Assembly: GCA_030549335.1 (NCBI GenBank)
Contig: JAUKPH010000029.1
Span: forward strand, 1,240,001 to 1,304,000
Length of the DNA: 64,000 nucleotides
Direction of reading: 5' to 3'
Source: Pontederia crassipes
Taxonomy: Eukaryota > Streptophyta > Magnoliopsida > Commelinales > Pontederiaceae
In this document: in pieces, positions 10,324 through 29,792 of the stretch
Layout: each line of letters starts with the position of its first letter
Numbering within the stretch: the first letter of the stretch is position 1
Position numbers and translations under genes: made by a program
Notes under the pieces: generated by a model
Told to the model about the DNA's origin: nothing
The model's database searches: none
Seen by the model: only the letters and a program-made list of their open reading frames with translations

Positions 10324-12052
10324 GAGAGAGATGAGAGAGCACGGAGGGGCCGGTCAGGGAGTCTACCTGCGCCGGAGATGAAGGATCAAAACGTTGCAGA
10401 GGCGGCGGCGGGTCGAAAGGCTGGCGGCGGACGGCGACTTCAGTCGGCGGAGACAGGCGCGCAATGCAGGTGGCGAAGATAGGCGCCAGTGGCCAATGGT
10501 CCAGCTGGCAAGCGATTGGCGTAGCGTGGATGCCAGGAATGTTGCCGCCAGTTGATCGAGGTCACCGCCGGTTGAGATCAGTTCGCTGGCGATCAAGTAG
10601 AAGAGAGGGAAACCGAGGAAGTGACAGTGGGGTCGAATATTTATATAGCCAATTTTCGACGGTCAGAACCATCAGAATGTAGATTAATATAATAAAATAT
10701 TAATTCGAATCAGAACCATCGAGAGTTATCTTCCTTTCCGATGGTCCAAACCCTCGAAAACATTTAAAATAGATTTAAAATCAGTTAACATTCCGACGGG
10801 TCCGACCGTCGAAATATCGATGGTTCCGTGAAACATTGCAACTTTCGACGGCCAGAACCGTCGAAAAATAAAATATAGATAACCCATTAACTTAAGATAT
10901 TTCGACGGCTAAGACCGCTGGAAGTTTCGACGAGTACGTAAACCGTCGAAACTTTCGACGGTATGAACCGTCGAAAGACCATCATGGAAATGGATCAGCC
11001 AATTTTAATGTCTTCGACGGTTACGATCATCGAAACTTTTGACAAAAAGTTTCAACAAATTTGCAACCGTCGTAAATTCAGACGGCTAAAACCGTCAAAA
11101 ATGTATCCGACGATAATTTCGACGGATTATTCGATCCGTTAAAAAATCCATCGGTATTTCAGACGGTTTCCAGAACTGGCCGGCCGCCGCGAGAGAGATG
11201 AGAGAGCAAGGAGGGGCCGGTCGGGGAGCCTACCTGCGCTGGAGACGGAGGATCAAAATGTTGCAGAGGCGGCAGCAGGTCGAAAGGTTGGCGGCGGACG
11301 GCGGCTTCAGTCGGCGGAGATAGGCGCGCAATGCAGGTGGTGGAGACAGGCGCCAGCGGCCGACGGTCCAGCTGGCAGGCGATTGGCGTAGCACGGATGA
11401 TGGGAAGGTCACCGTCAGTTGATCGAGGTCACCGCCGGTTGAGATCAGTTCGCTGGCGATCGAGTAGAAGAGAGGGAAACCGAGGAAGTGACAGTGAGGT
11501 CAGATATTTGTATAGCCAATTTCTGACAGTCAGAATCGTCGGAATGTAGATTAATACAATAAAATATTAATTCGAATCAGAACCGTCAAGAGTTATATTC
11601 CTTTTCGACGGTCCAAACCGTCGAAAAAATTTAAAATAGATTTAAAATTAGTTAACATTCCGACGGGTCCGACCGCCGAAATATCGATGGTTCCTTGAGA
11701 CGTCGCAACTTTTGATGATCGGAACCGTCGAAAAATAAAATATAGATAACCCATTAACTTAAGATATTTCGACGGCTAAGACCGCTGGAAGTTTCAACGG
11801 ATACGTGAACCATCAAAACTTTCGACGGTCTAAACCGTCGAAAGACCAGCATGGAAACAGATCAGCCGGTTTTAATGTCTTTGACGGTTACGATCATCGA
11901 AACTTTCGACGGAAAGTTTCGACGAATTTGCAATCGTCGTAAATTCAAACGGCTAAAACCCTCGAAAACATATCCGACGATAATTTCGACGGATTATTCG
12001 ATCCGCCAAAAAATCCGTCGGTATTTCAGACGGATTTTCACCCATCGAAAAT
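10324..12052. repeat. Tandem duplication (about 867 bp) of the CACTA right subterminal region
   Basis: The segment starting GAGAGAGATGAGAGAGCA at 10324 recurs at 11191, an offset of 867. Both copies run collinearly through ACCTGCGC.GGAGA, GGCGATTGGCGTAGC, GTCACCGCCGGTTGAGATC, the ACCGTCGAAA-rich part and TTCGACGGATTATTCGATCCG. The second copy continues into the transposon end; the first stops at about 11172 with CAGACGGTTTCCAGAACTGG. Copies differ at many scattered sites, so the duplication is not recent. Confidence 0.9.
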
Positions 12053-12085
12053 GAACCGCTGGAAATCCGCTCTTTTCTTGTAGTG

Positions 12086-12695
12086 GAAAGGGTTATAAAG
12101 CAACCACAAAAAAGTTATGGAGGAAATGTTTATGGTAAGTGTACAACACTTATATGCTTATGGATTCAATTGATTATTGTTATAAATGTCTATACTTTTT
12201 TTGTATGATAATACGATTACATGTCTTCCATGTTATTATATTATTAATGCATGATGATAGAATGATATTGTTGAATGAAATGTAGATCACATGTTAAGTA
12301 CATGGTATGCATGTTGTTTCCTTTTTTTATATGAAGATGATGATGCATATTATGTAGTATTCTGTTTAGGATCATGACATTGTATTGTATGGTCTTTATA
12401 TACTATAATTGGGAAACCCTGTACCTTGGATTCGTGCAGATAACTAAAGTTTGGATGATGTCGACTCATCTCATGAAGAGAATGATTGCACACATGGTAT
12501 AAGCTATCAAGAGTCATGATGTTTTAGAATCTTTTGATTATGTTTTGCATAAGATGTCTTTAATAAATCATATTAGTGATATTACAATTCTATTTGACGT
12601 TTTCACAAAGTTTTCCGCATTAAGTGAAAGATTATTTTATCTTATTTAATGTTTTTATGTTTTGACATTTGGGGATGAAATTTCGAAGTGTTACA
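12086..12695 (+). mobile_element. Ty3/gypsy 5' LTR, right part
   Basis: Collinear with 17489-18141 of the 3' LTR: AGGGTTATAAAGCAACC, TACAACACTTATATGCTTATGGATT, TGCATGATGATAGAATGATATT and GGGGATGAAATTTCG. It ends GTGTTACA at 12695. Relative to the 3' copy it lacks about 60 bases just before GGGGATGAAATTTC. The primer-binding site follows at once. Confidence 0.92.
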
Positions 12696-12698
12696 GTT

Positions 12699-12710
12699 TG
12701 GTATCACAAC
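12699..12710 (+). other. Primer-binding site of the gypsy element
   Basis: TGGTATCACAAC starts three bases after the LTR end and matches the usual plant TGGTATCAGAGC at ten of twelve positions. The complement would be the 3' end of initiator Met tRNA, the normal primer for this class. Confidence 0.8.
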
Positions 12711-12873
12711 ATGATTAAGACCTATGCTAAGTATGTTATAGAATTGTTAAGTGTCTAGGTCCATGTGCAATCATCATAACAATCATCCAAAGTTGAGTAT
12801 GTAAGTATTGTATCATTGATTGTATTGTTTAAATTTACCAACTAATGTTTGGTTGATTATTGTTATGTGAAGG

Positions 12874-13760
12874 ATGGAACAAGGTGGTCCCTCCAATGCT
12901 TCAAGAGACCAAAGAGAGCTCATTAAGAGCATGACCACGTGGGCAATGGAGTGAAATACGAACTCGGGCCACTCTAGCAGGTCGAGTTCAAGAATCGAAA
13001 AGTTTCTAAAGCTGCATCCCCTACCTTCAATGGGGATAGAGATCCAGACAAGGCAGAACCTTGGTTGGACATGATCACCAAGAAGTTCAGGGCAATGGAT
13101 TGCTCTAAAAATAATAGGGTCAACTTGGCTATGCACCAACTGATTGACCAAGCTCTACACTGGTGGAAGTTTGTCACCAGGACCCAATTTAATGATGATG
13201 AAGTCACTTAGAGAGACTTCAAGAAGGTCTTCAGGAATCGTTACCTTCCCCCACATGTACAGGGGAAGAAGGCAGTAGAATTCATGAATCTGCAGTAGGG
13301 AAGTATCACTATTAAATAGAACCTTAACAAGTTCAATGAGCTTGAGAGGTACAGATCTCTAAAGGAAGATGAGAATACCAGGGTTGACCACTTTCTGAAA
13401 GGATTGAATCCTCACTTGAGGATGAATGTGAAGTGTAGGGACTTGGAGACTATGGCAAAGGCGATCTCCCTAGCAACCGACCTGACTCAGGAGATTGACA
13501 CATAAAAAAGTTTGAGCAAGGCAAAGAGTACATGAAGGACCAGAAGAAGGATAAGGACTAGAAGTACAAACACTTCAAACCTTACTCCAAAGGTGAAGGT
13601 AGACAGAGCCGTTCATTTTGCAACAAGTTCCATCTCGATGAGTGCAGGATGAAAATAGGAGCTTGCTTGAACTATGGCAAGATGGGTCACTTTGCCAAAT
13701 ATTGCATTGAGAATAAGGTCGAGTACCAAGACAAGAGTAAGGGCTAGCAAACTGAGAACC
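12874..13760 (+). pseudogene. gag: Ty3/gypsy gag (capsid and zinc knuckle), broken
   Basis: From the ATG at 12874 the translated pieces read AFNGDRDPDKAEPWLDMI, QLIDQALHWWKFV, FKKVFRNRYLPPHVQGKKAVEF, FNELERYRSL and VDHFLKGLNPHLRMNV. This is the Retrotrans_gag region of plant chromoviruses. The zinc knuckle at 13664-13705 reads CLNYGKMGHFAKYC, with the second cysteine replaced by tyrosine. Several stops interrupt it (for example in the codons after EVT near 13210 and after MNLQ near 13298), so no Gag protein can be made. Confidence 0.88.
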
Positions 13761-13789
13761 AATAGAGGACACCTAGAAGGGTCTACACC

Positions 13790-16161
13790 ATGCAAGTGAA
13801 TGAGGCCCAGAAATCAAATGAAGTGATCCAAGGTAATCTCCTTATTGCTGATTATTATGCAAATGTATTGTTCGATTCTGGTGCTATTCATTCTTTCATA
13901 TCCTTTGCATTTGCTAATTTGTTGAATGTTAAGAGGATGAATATGAGGTAGCAGCTGGACATAGCAATACCATTAGAGAGGATCTCCAACGAGCAGTACA
14001 TCCTAGAGACACCAGTTATGATTAAAGGAACAAACTACTCAGCCGACCTCATAATACTACCTATGGTAGATTATGATGTAATATTAGGCATGGATTGATT
14101 ATCTTACTATGATGCCTACATGATGTGCCGAGAAAAAAAAGGTAAAGATCGATAAGAAAGATGGCAGTTCTGTAATCTTTCATGAATTTTCCATTCAGGG
14201 AGAAGAAGGCAATCAAGATGTTGAACAAAGGCTATCGAGGATTTCTAGCAAGCATCGTCAAGAGTGATTTTCAACCCAAACCACTACAAGAACTTGAAGT
14301 GGTTAGGGATTTTCCTGATGTATTTTCCGATGAACTCCTGGGATTACCTCCGGAAAGGGAGATCGACTTTCACATTGAACTCATACTAGGGACGAGTCTT
14401 ATCTCCAATCCTCTCTATTGAATGGCACCAACAGAAATGAAGAAGTTGAAAGCTCAACTACAGGAATTGCTAGACAAAGGATTCATCAGGTCAAGTGTGA
14501 AGAAGAAGGACGAGTCACTAAGATTGTGCATAAATTACAAGATGCTGAATAAAGTGACCATCAAGAATAAATATCCATTACCCAGAATTGATGATCTTTT
14601 CGATCAGTTGAGCACGACGTTGATCTTCTCAAAGATCTACATGAGAAATGGGTACATTAGCTCAGAGTAGCTAATGAAGACATCGCTAAGATGGCCTTTA
14701 GGACAAGCTATGTCCATTGTGATTTTTTTGTTATGTCTTTTGGACTAACAAATGCTCCTGCAATAGTTATGGATTTGATGAATATGATCTTCAAGCCTCA
14801 TCTCGACAGATTTGTTATTGTGTTCGTGGACAATATCTTGATATATTCCTCAAGTCCAGAGGAACACCAAAAGCACCTACAGATAGTTCTGGGGATTTTG
14901 AGGCAATATCACTTGTATGTAAAGTTTTTCAAGTGCGAGTTCTAGTTGGAGCAAGTGATATTTTTGGGCCATATAGTTTCAAAAGAAGGGATCTCAATAG
15001 ACCTAAGCAAAATAGAAGTTGTCATCAATTGAGAAAGACCAAAGACAGTGACAGATATCAAAAGTTTTCTTGGATTAGCCGGCTATTACAAAAGGTTTAT
15101 CTAAAACTTCTTCAAAATCGCTGCTCATAAAGCTGACTAGAAAAGGGGAAAAGTTTAATTAGACACAGAAGTGTGAAAATAGTTTCTTGGATGTGAAGAA
15201 GAGATTGACTTCTGCACAAGTGCTAACAATTCCCACAGGAATTAGAGACTACATAATGCATGGTGATATCAGTGGAACTGGATTGGGCTATGTGTTGATG
15301 CAACATGGAAGGGTTGTGGCTTAGTTTCAAGACAACTCAAGTCACATGAAAGAAACTAGCCTACTCATGACTTGGAGTTGGCGGTAGTAATGTTTGCTCT
15401 GAAAATATGGAGGCACCACTTATATGAAGAAAAAATTGAAGTTTACACTGACCATAAAAGTCTCATGTATGTGTTTTATCAAAAGGAACTAAACATGAAA
15501 TAGAGACGATGACTAGAGTTTCTTAAGGACTATGTGTTTGACATTCGTTATCATACAGGAAAGGCCAACTCAGTAAGACGCTCTAAGTAGAAAATGACAT
15601 GCTTAAAGATCTATAAATGGACTCTTATTGAAAGAAGTACTCAGGGGAAGCTAATAATGCATTGTATCATTCAGCTTGACTTGATAGCAAGAATAGCACA
15701 GGCACATAACATGAAGGCACTATGTGAGAAAGGGCACCTAGATTACAGGATTGATGAAGATGAGACCATCAAGTTTCAAGATAAGTTATGAGTACTTGAA
15801 AATAGAGATCTCAAGAAAGAAATTTTGACTGAGTGCCACAAGTCAGAATCCTTCATATGCTTCGCAAATTGGCAAAAGTGGGAGGAGCATACAAATTGGC
15901 ATGCCTCCTTCATATGCCAGAATCTATAATATGTTTCATGTGTCAATGCTTCGCAACTCCCATGTGGTGGTGATTGAAGAGCCAACCATCAAGGAAGACC
16001 TCACTTGTGAAGAATATTCTATAAAAGTACTAGAGTATGGAGAGCGTCATTTGAAAAATAAAGTGGTGAAAATAATGAAGATTGCATGGAAGCACCGCAA
16101 TGGAACCAAAACAACATGGGAATTAGAAGATGAAATGAAAGACAATTTCAAAACTATTTAG
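13790..16161 (+). pseudogene. pol: Ty3/gypsy pol (protease, RT, RNase H, chromodomain), broken, integrase core deleted
   Basis: Protease: LFDSGAIHSFIS (DSG at 13874-13882) and DYDVILGMD, followed by a stop where tryptophan is usual. Reverse transcriptase: [55 protein letters not shown] and FVDNILIYS (14823-14849). The second catalytic aspartate of the FxDD box is asparagine, and the usual WGAPVLF stretch before KKKD is missing. RNase H traces lie at about 15170-15580 ([28 protein letters not shown]). Integrase is almost absent: near 15840-15900 the sequence jumps to the C-terminal VFHVSMLR-like tail and a chromodomain-like segment (KILEYGERHL-type to TTWELEDEM), ending at 16161. This order marks a chromovirus (Tekay/Del-like) that can no longer transpose by itself. 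Confidence 0.9.
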
Positions 16162-16210
16162 TAAGTCTTCTATGTATGCTTAAAATTTGAGAACGGATTT
16201 TCTTTTAAAT

Positions 16211-16224
16211 GGAGGATGGGGGGA
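16211..16224 (+). other. Polypurine tract of the gypsy element
   Basis: GGAGGATGGGGGGA directly precedes the 3' LTR start TGTAATACC. Polypurine tracts at this place prime plus-strand DNA synthesis in LTR retrotransposons. Confidence 0.8.
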
Positions 16225-18141
16225 TGTAATACCTCAAATTTTTTATCAAGGTCAATTTGGACTTTTTGATCAAATCCTCGTGATCTCCCTATATAAAAAT
16301 CTATATTCCCTTTTATTTACATCCTTTCTCCATCTGAATCTCTTGGCGTTTAGGGCTGGAGGAAGGAGAATAAGAGGAACAAGGAGGAGGAAGAAGAGGA
16401 AGACAGAGGAGAAAGATTTGAGATCAAGGTATAAAGAGGTTCAAAAACCGCTCTCTCCACTCTCGATATTTTTCTATATTGGATTAAGAGCAAGAGGACA
16501 CCCCATTCTCTTATTGGATTATGATTGAGGGCTCTTGTTTATTGAAATCTTTAAATCTATGCATATATAGGCTTTCATGATTAGATCTAATAATTAGAGT
16601 TCATATGTTCATTGTCTTATTGTTCATTATTTGGGAATGAACCCTAGTCGTTGAAATTGAGTGTTTTAAAATATTTTGTGTTCTTTTGATCCTATAATAT
16701 TTGAAAGGTCATAGATCATTTTCTCCAAATTTTGGATCAAAATAGTGAGATCGGACTGGACGATGAGTTCCAGAACTTTGTCATGGCTGTGACACATTCC
16801 TGTGACAAAAAGGCTAGAAAATGGCCTAATGCAAGCTTCTATCACCTGTGACAATAAATGCCACGGCAGTACAACCGTGACTATATAGTCATGATAGTGT
16901 CAAATGGGATGTAAAATCAGTCGAAAGTGGTTTTTGTCATGGCCGCTCCTGCCACGATTGTGACGGTGAGATATTTTCTTCAGGGCTTCTGTCACAACTG
17001 TGATCGACTGTTGAAACCTTATATAATATATTAAATATTATTTTCAAGATATTAATAGTATGTATTGATGCTTGTTGATAGTATAAGAATATAGATCCAC
17101 GTATATGCATGTTCTCTCACGTAACTAGGTTAAAATATGAAGATTGTGCGATGTAATTAATTGTTGATAGAAAAGCATAATGAACACAGTTGTGGATGAT
17201 TTTACATGTCGCCCCTCAAGGCCATTTATCAAATTTTATCCGGAATGATCGTTACACACATCGGCAATGATGTGTCATTCTGATGTCGTTTGTGGGTGAG
17301 AGTTATTCGGAACTATCATTATGCACATCGATAATGGTGTGTGCATTCCGATGTCTCCTTGGGTGAGAGGGGGCATTGTGTCTTCTATTGAGAGGACAAC
17401 GTTATAAATTCCAATTATCGAAAGATATAACATTAAAAAGAGCCTATAATCGATTGAATAGAATGGTGTTCCACGGAAGTGAAAGTCCGAAAGGATTATA
17501 AAGCAACCCTGAAAAAAGTTGTGGAGGCAATGGTTATGATAAGTATACAACACTTATATGCTTATGGATTGAGTTGATGATTGTTACAAATGTTCATATG
17601 TTTTGGTATGATGATATGATTACACGTCTCCCATGTTATTATATTATTAATGCATGATGATAGAATGATATTATTGAATGACATGTAGATCACATGTTGA
17701 GTACATGATGAAGATGATAATGCATATCATGTAGTATTCTGTTTAGGATCATGGTATTGTATGTGATTTTTACATACTCTACTTGAAAAATCATGCACCC
17801 TAGATTCGTGCAGGTAACTAAAGTATGAATGATGATGGCTTAGCTCATGACGAGAATGATTGCACAAATGGTCTAGACTGTCAAGAGTCATGATGTTTTA
17901 GAATCTTTAGATTATGTCTTGCAAAAGATATTTTTAATAAATGCTATTAGTGATGTTACAATTCTATAACACTACTTTGATGCTTTCATAAAGTCTTCTG
18001 CATTAATTGAAACACTCTTTTATATGTATTTAATGGTTTTATGTTTCTACTATAATTAATTGAAATTCATACTTTGTTATGATTATGTGATAGCGAACAT
18101 GCTAATACAGCCGAATGGGGATGAAATTTCGGGGTGTTAGA
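16225..18141 (+). mobile_element. Ty3/gypsy 3' LTR, about 1.9 kb, full length
   Basis: It starts TGTAATACCTCAAATTTT after the polypurine tract and ends GGGGTGTTAGA, where the 5' copy has GTGTTACA, so the final CA has mutated. CTATATAAAA at 16289-16298 is a plausible TATA box, followed by a pyrimidine and purine-rich leader. The part from about 16697 on matches the 5' LTR pieces. Around 17465-17500 it shows the unbroken sequence AGTCCGAAAGGATTATAAAG that corresponds to the CACTA insertion site. Short ORFs here are not genes. Confidence 0.9.
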
Positions 18142-20010
<1,869 letters not shown>

Positions 20011-20990
20011 AGGCGATAGCAAATTATTTATCACTTCATTACTTTAATTTGGTGAGGAATGAATCCATCCGGATTTTAGGATGCGCCTGGCCCGATGCGT
20101 CTAACACACGCTTGAAACATGCAAAGCCCAGTCGACTGAGACCATTTGACCTCCAAATTCAAGTCAATTGTGTTGGATTTTCATGTCAACAAAATCTAAG
20201 ATAGTGTTCATACGCGATTTCTCAAGTCAGTCATAAGTTTATTCAAACTCCAAGAAAAAAAAAGTTGGCACACAACAGACACAAGACACAAGCGAAGTTG
20301 TCTTATGAAATCGTTGGGTATTAATAATTTTATATTCGATCTTCAGAATTACTATATTGGTCAGAATATATAATTAACGCACATGTTCAAATATTAAATT
20401 AATTAAATGCTGATCGACCTAAAAAAATGCCCACAAAAAATATATATTGCATGTATTGTGGGATAATTGCATTGCGCGCGGTGTGTCATGCCATCAATAT
20501 TAGCGTGGACAATCGCATATGGAATATTCTAGACTATAAATTTAATTAGCCTGAACGGCTCCAAACATATTATTATCGTTTTATCTTTTAATAGGACATA
20601 ATAAAAATATCACATAAACAATGACAATAACATTTTTGAAAATGACAACAATATTACCCTTTAATTAATTATCATGTCAATCAAATAATCCATTTAGGCG
20701 TTTACTAGACAAAAAAATGCAATTGTTATCTGACATCACATATCATTTTTTTTGTTCGAGTTTACCGTAAATATGTGTGATAAGAAGCACGCCCAATTAA
20801 ACCGGAACCATGACAACCATATTCATTTTCCTCAATATATAATTCCAAATATTTCTTGGCATAACTTAGATTATTCTTTTGTCCGTGAAATTTAATTTCC
20901 AAAGCAGATCAAACATGAGTATAAAACATAAGAGCAATAATTGTTTTATAATTTAATTATTATTATTATTAAATCAAAGTAGACGACCCA
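20011..20990. other. Intergenic DNA upstream of the mannosidase gene
   Basis: AT-rich single-copy-looking sequence with no recognisable gene, transposon end or RNA. It must contain the distal promoter of the gene that begins at 21268. Confidence 0.5.
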
Positions 20991-20995
20991 AGAAC

Positions 20996-21040
20996 GGCCC
21001 ATGAGCAAACCAAGCCTTGTCTCTGTTGGGCCTGTGGGCC
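20996..21040 (+). promoter_or_regulatory. Cluster of TGGGCC / GGCCCA (site II-like) motifs
   Basis: GGCCCA at 20996-21001 and TGGGCC at 21027-21032 and 21035-21040 lie about 230-270 bases before the start codon. TGGGCC/T motifs bind TCP-type factors in promoters of many plant housekeeping genes. The transcription start is not visible, so the assignment is by position and motif only. Confidence 0.5.
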
Positions 21041-21267
21041 CCGGCCTATTCCCTTGTCTCCTTGCCAAAGTTTCCGAGTAAGACCGGAAGGCGACGACGA
21101 CCGAGCAGGTCACAAAGGTTAGCAATAATAAACTACACTTTCAAAGGAAGGAGTCCCAGAGCTTTCCGATCGGTTGATCCCTCGCCCCGGATCCCTCGCC
21201 TCCCCTTCCCGTCGGAACCAGAGGGGCAAGCAGCGAAGTCTAGGGTTCCGGCGCGCCGTCGGAGCCG

Positions 21268-27228
<5,961 letters not shown>

Positions 27229-27530
27229 AAGTCCTAAGTTTTGTGGCGTGACTTTTTTCACCGACCAGCTCCATCCAGGCCGGGATCGGTGTATATTGAT
27301 TCCACTAAACGCCCCTGGTCTCCTGAGGTGGAGTCAGTTTCTTGGATATTTAGTTTTGTGTCGTAATTATTGAGAGCTCAAAATGCCGATGTAGGAATAA
27401 ATGTTGTGTAGGGAATAAGGCCTTGTGTAGTTGCTGCGTATTATGACATTAACTTTTAGTACTCACATAAAAGTTGGATGGGCTTTGTAATATGAGATCC
27501 TTATAATATAATTACTTTTCGGTTGTATCT
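27229..27530 (+). other. 3' UTR of the mannosidase gene with poly(A) signal
   Basis: Sequence after the TGA at 27226-27228. AATAAA at 27396-27401 is a canonical poly(A) signal; further A/T-rich signals follow to about 27510. The actual cleavage site is not determined. Confidence 0.6.
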
Positions 27531-29792
27531 TTTTCACCATTAACTTGTTTTTCCAAATGTTTCTACTCGCATAATGATGGTTGATACAGTTAAATTGAAA
27601 AAGGAGAAACTAAGGTGGTGAAGATTTCGATTTAAAATTTTAAATATTATGATTTTATTATTCTTATTTTGAGAATCTTATTAAGATATTAATTTTAATC
27701 ATAACAATTTTATACGATTAATATAATTATTGAAATGTTAATTAAAAATATATTTATGATAATAAAAAGTTATTTAGATGAAATTTAATATATATTTTTT
27801 CGTTTTTAATATGTTTTAATATAATTTGATTTAAGAATCTATGAAAAATAATATAATGGAGCATAATCTAAGATTTAAATGTCAAAAACTTATGAAAATA
27901 TATTTATTATTTTAAAATATATTTTTCATTATGAAGTAAAATTTTACTATCTTACGATTTTTCTCTCAATGAAAGATCCCAAATCTTGACGATCTTAATA
28001 ATATGATAAATATAGTTCGAAGTGGACGGGGTACTTAGACAATCATCGGATCAGTGATTTACGGTCAGTGTAAATGCTTAAATCCACTGGTGTTCATCAT
28101 CTTTTTTATATTGACATTTTGATAATGTTTTTTTTATTTATCTTGATGTTTTCTGTTATTTTGCATTCTTTTGAATCTTAGTTTATTCTTTATCTTTTTT
28201 TAACAGAAAGTGTAATTGGATAGATCAATTTACTCGATTGAGTGATTCAAACTTTGCAAATTATTTTTCTAGTATTTGAGCCGTGATGATCACATACATA
28301 AATAAAATGATTTTAAGTAATATTCAATTATTTTTTTATAATTAATATTAATTTAATTTAATAAATTTAACCATTACATTATTAATATGCCCCATACAGA
28401 TTTTTTATTTGAATTTGACCACATATAATTATACCGAGATGCACGTTTGACGGCGGAAATAGAAGATTTGGAAGAAGTGATATCATATCCCACTAACTTA
28501 TAGAAATATGTAATCAGTGTCATTTTAATTTGACTCCCATGCTAACTAACGGTGAATTATCTTGAGAATTACGTAATTATAAAGTTTTTATAATTTAATT
28601 ATTATCGATTAAAAAATAAATTTAACGTATTTTAAAAAAAAATAAATTTCAATCATCTTTTTACTTCCAATTACATATTTTTGACAAATAAATATTATTT
28701 TCTTTAAAAGAAAGTGAGAAATTGCATAAAACCATTGAAAGTCAATGTTTAAATTCCACTCTTTAATCATGTCCTTTTAACAAAGTGCGGATGCATTGTG
28801 ACAACCTGTCGACGGAAAATTTATTTAGCATATAATTTTGTCTTAGGCATCATTTTTATCGTATCTATTCTTAGCCAGAACACAATTGCATCTACATGAA
28901 CATACACAAAATTATGCCTTACACTCTTATTGGTCCTCTTTTATAGGAAAAGGTCACACGAGAAAAACTTAAGCGACGAGTAACGTGGGCTGTCACAAGA
29001 TCATTTTCGGACACAAAAGCGGTGATTAGGCGAAGGAGCACTTATATAGCCAAGTCTATTTTGAATATGTAGCAGAAGTTTTATGATCGAGATGACTATG
29101 GCGAGAGTCATGTTTATAAGCTTTCAATCACGAATATGATGAGAGTGTTCAATGAGTCATTATGAGACCGTGACATTAATGCATTGAGGCACTAATGCAA
29201 ACGCTTGAACGCTTAATATCTGAAGGGGCGTCCAAGGAACTACGAGGCACCAAGAAGGATCGGTTGGGTTGCCACCCCATGCTCAAGGTAGGATTAGAAA
29301 AGCTTGCTTATATTATATATCTTGAAACATAGAATACATATGAGCTTAGGAAGATACTAATGAACTTCTTCCTAATGTAAAGAAATTTCAATACAAAAGT
29401 GAAAATATAAAAGACATGCTCTACGAGTAACTTGGTCATTCATAAGGATGACCTTATAAGATTATATCGCAATGGCAAATAACTTGGTACTCCGTAATAT
29501 TACGCAGTGCGGGACAGCTGCATGTGTTCTTTGGGACGGCATTGAGCGGCCACAAGCTTGAGTTGAGCGACATTGGTGCCATGAGTCTTTGCGTGTTATG
29601 TGATGGGAACACACCACATGATGCGCACAACGTGCAAATTACGCGCATATCGCGCGTCTCAGATCGTGCCTATCCGTAATTGAGTGCGTGAGACATGCAC
29701 GATCACTACACACGTGTAAGCGTGTTCACCTGCTTCTCCAAGTGGGCCGCACGTATGGCCTGCTATTGAGTACCAAAAGTGCATTATCTTTC
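27531..29792. other. Intergenic DNA between the mannosidase gene and the large satellite array
   Basis: 27531-28920 is AT-rich with no recognised feature. 28921-29792 is of more even composition and includes CpG-rich words (for example near 29630-29760), with no recognisable coding frame, LTR edge or RNA gene. It may contain old retrotransposon sequence but I could not place it. The satellite starts abruptly at about 29793. Confidence 0.5.

Larger units (their letters stand above)
6948..12085 (-). mobile_element. CACTA (En/Spm) DNA transposon, 5138 bp, non-autonomous
   Basis: The ends are CACTACAAGAAAA (6948-6960) and its exact complement TTTTCTTGTAGTG (12073-12085), which are 13-bp perfect terminal inverted repeats of the CACTA superfamily. 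A 3-bp target duplication GAA flanks it (6945-6947 and 12086-12088). Subterminal regions (about 6970-7390 and 10640-12060) are packed with direct and inverted TTTCGACGGT / ACCGTCGAAA words, typical of transposase-binding arrays. Inside is one broken minus-strand gene with Transposase_24-like exons; no catalytic TNP2-type transposase is seen. The 3' LTR of the host gypsy element shows the uninterrupted site near 17488. Confidence 0.96.

Noticed and set aside
10038..10682. Overlapping ORFs of 60-140 codons in the CACTA right half
   Set aside because: They come from stop-poor GC-rich repeat sequence and its duplicated copy; none resembles a known protein.
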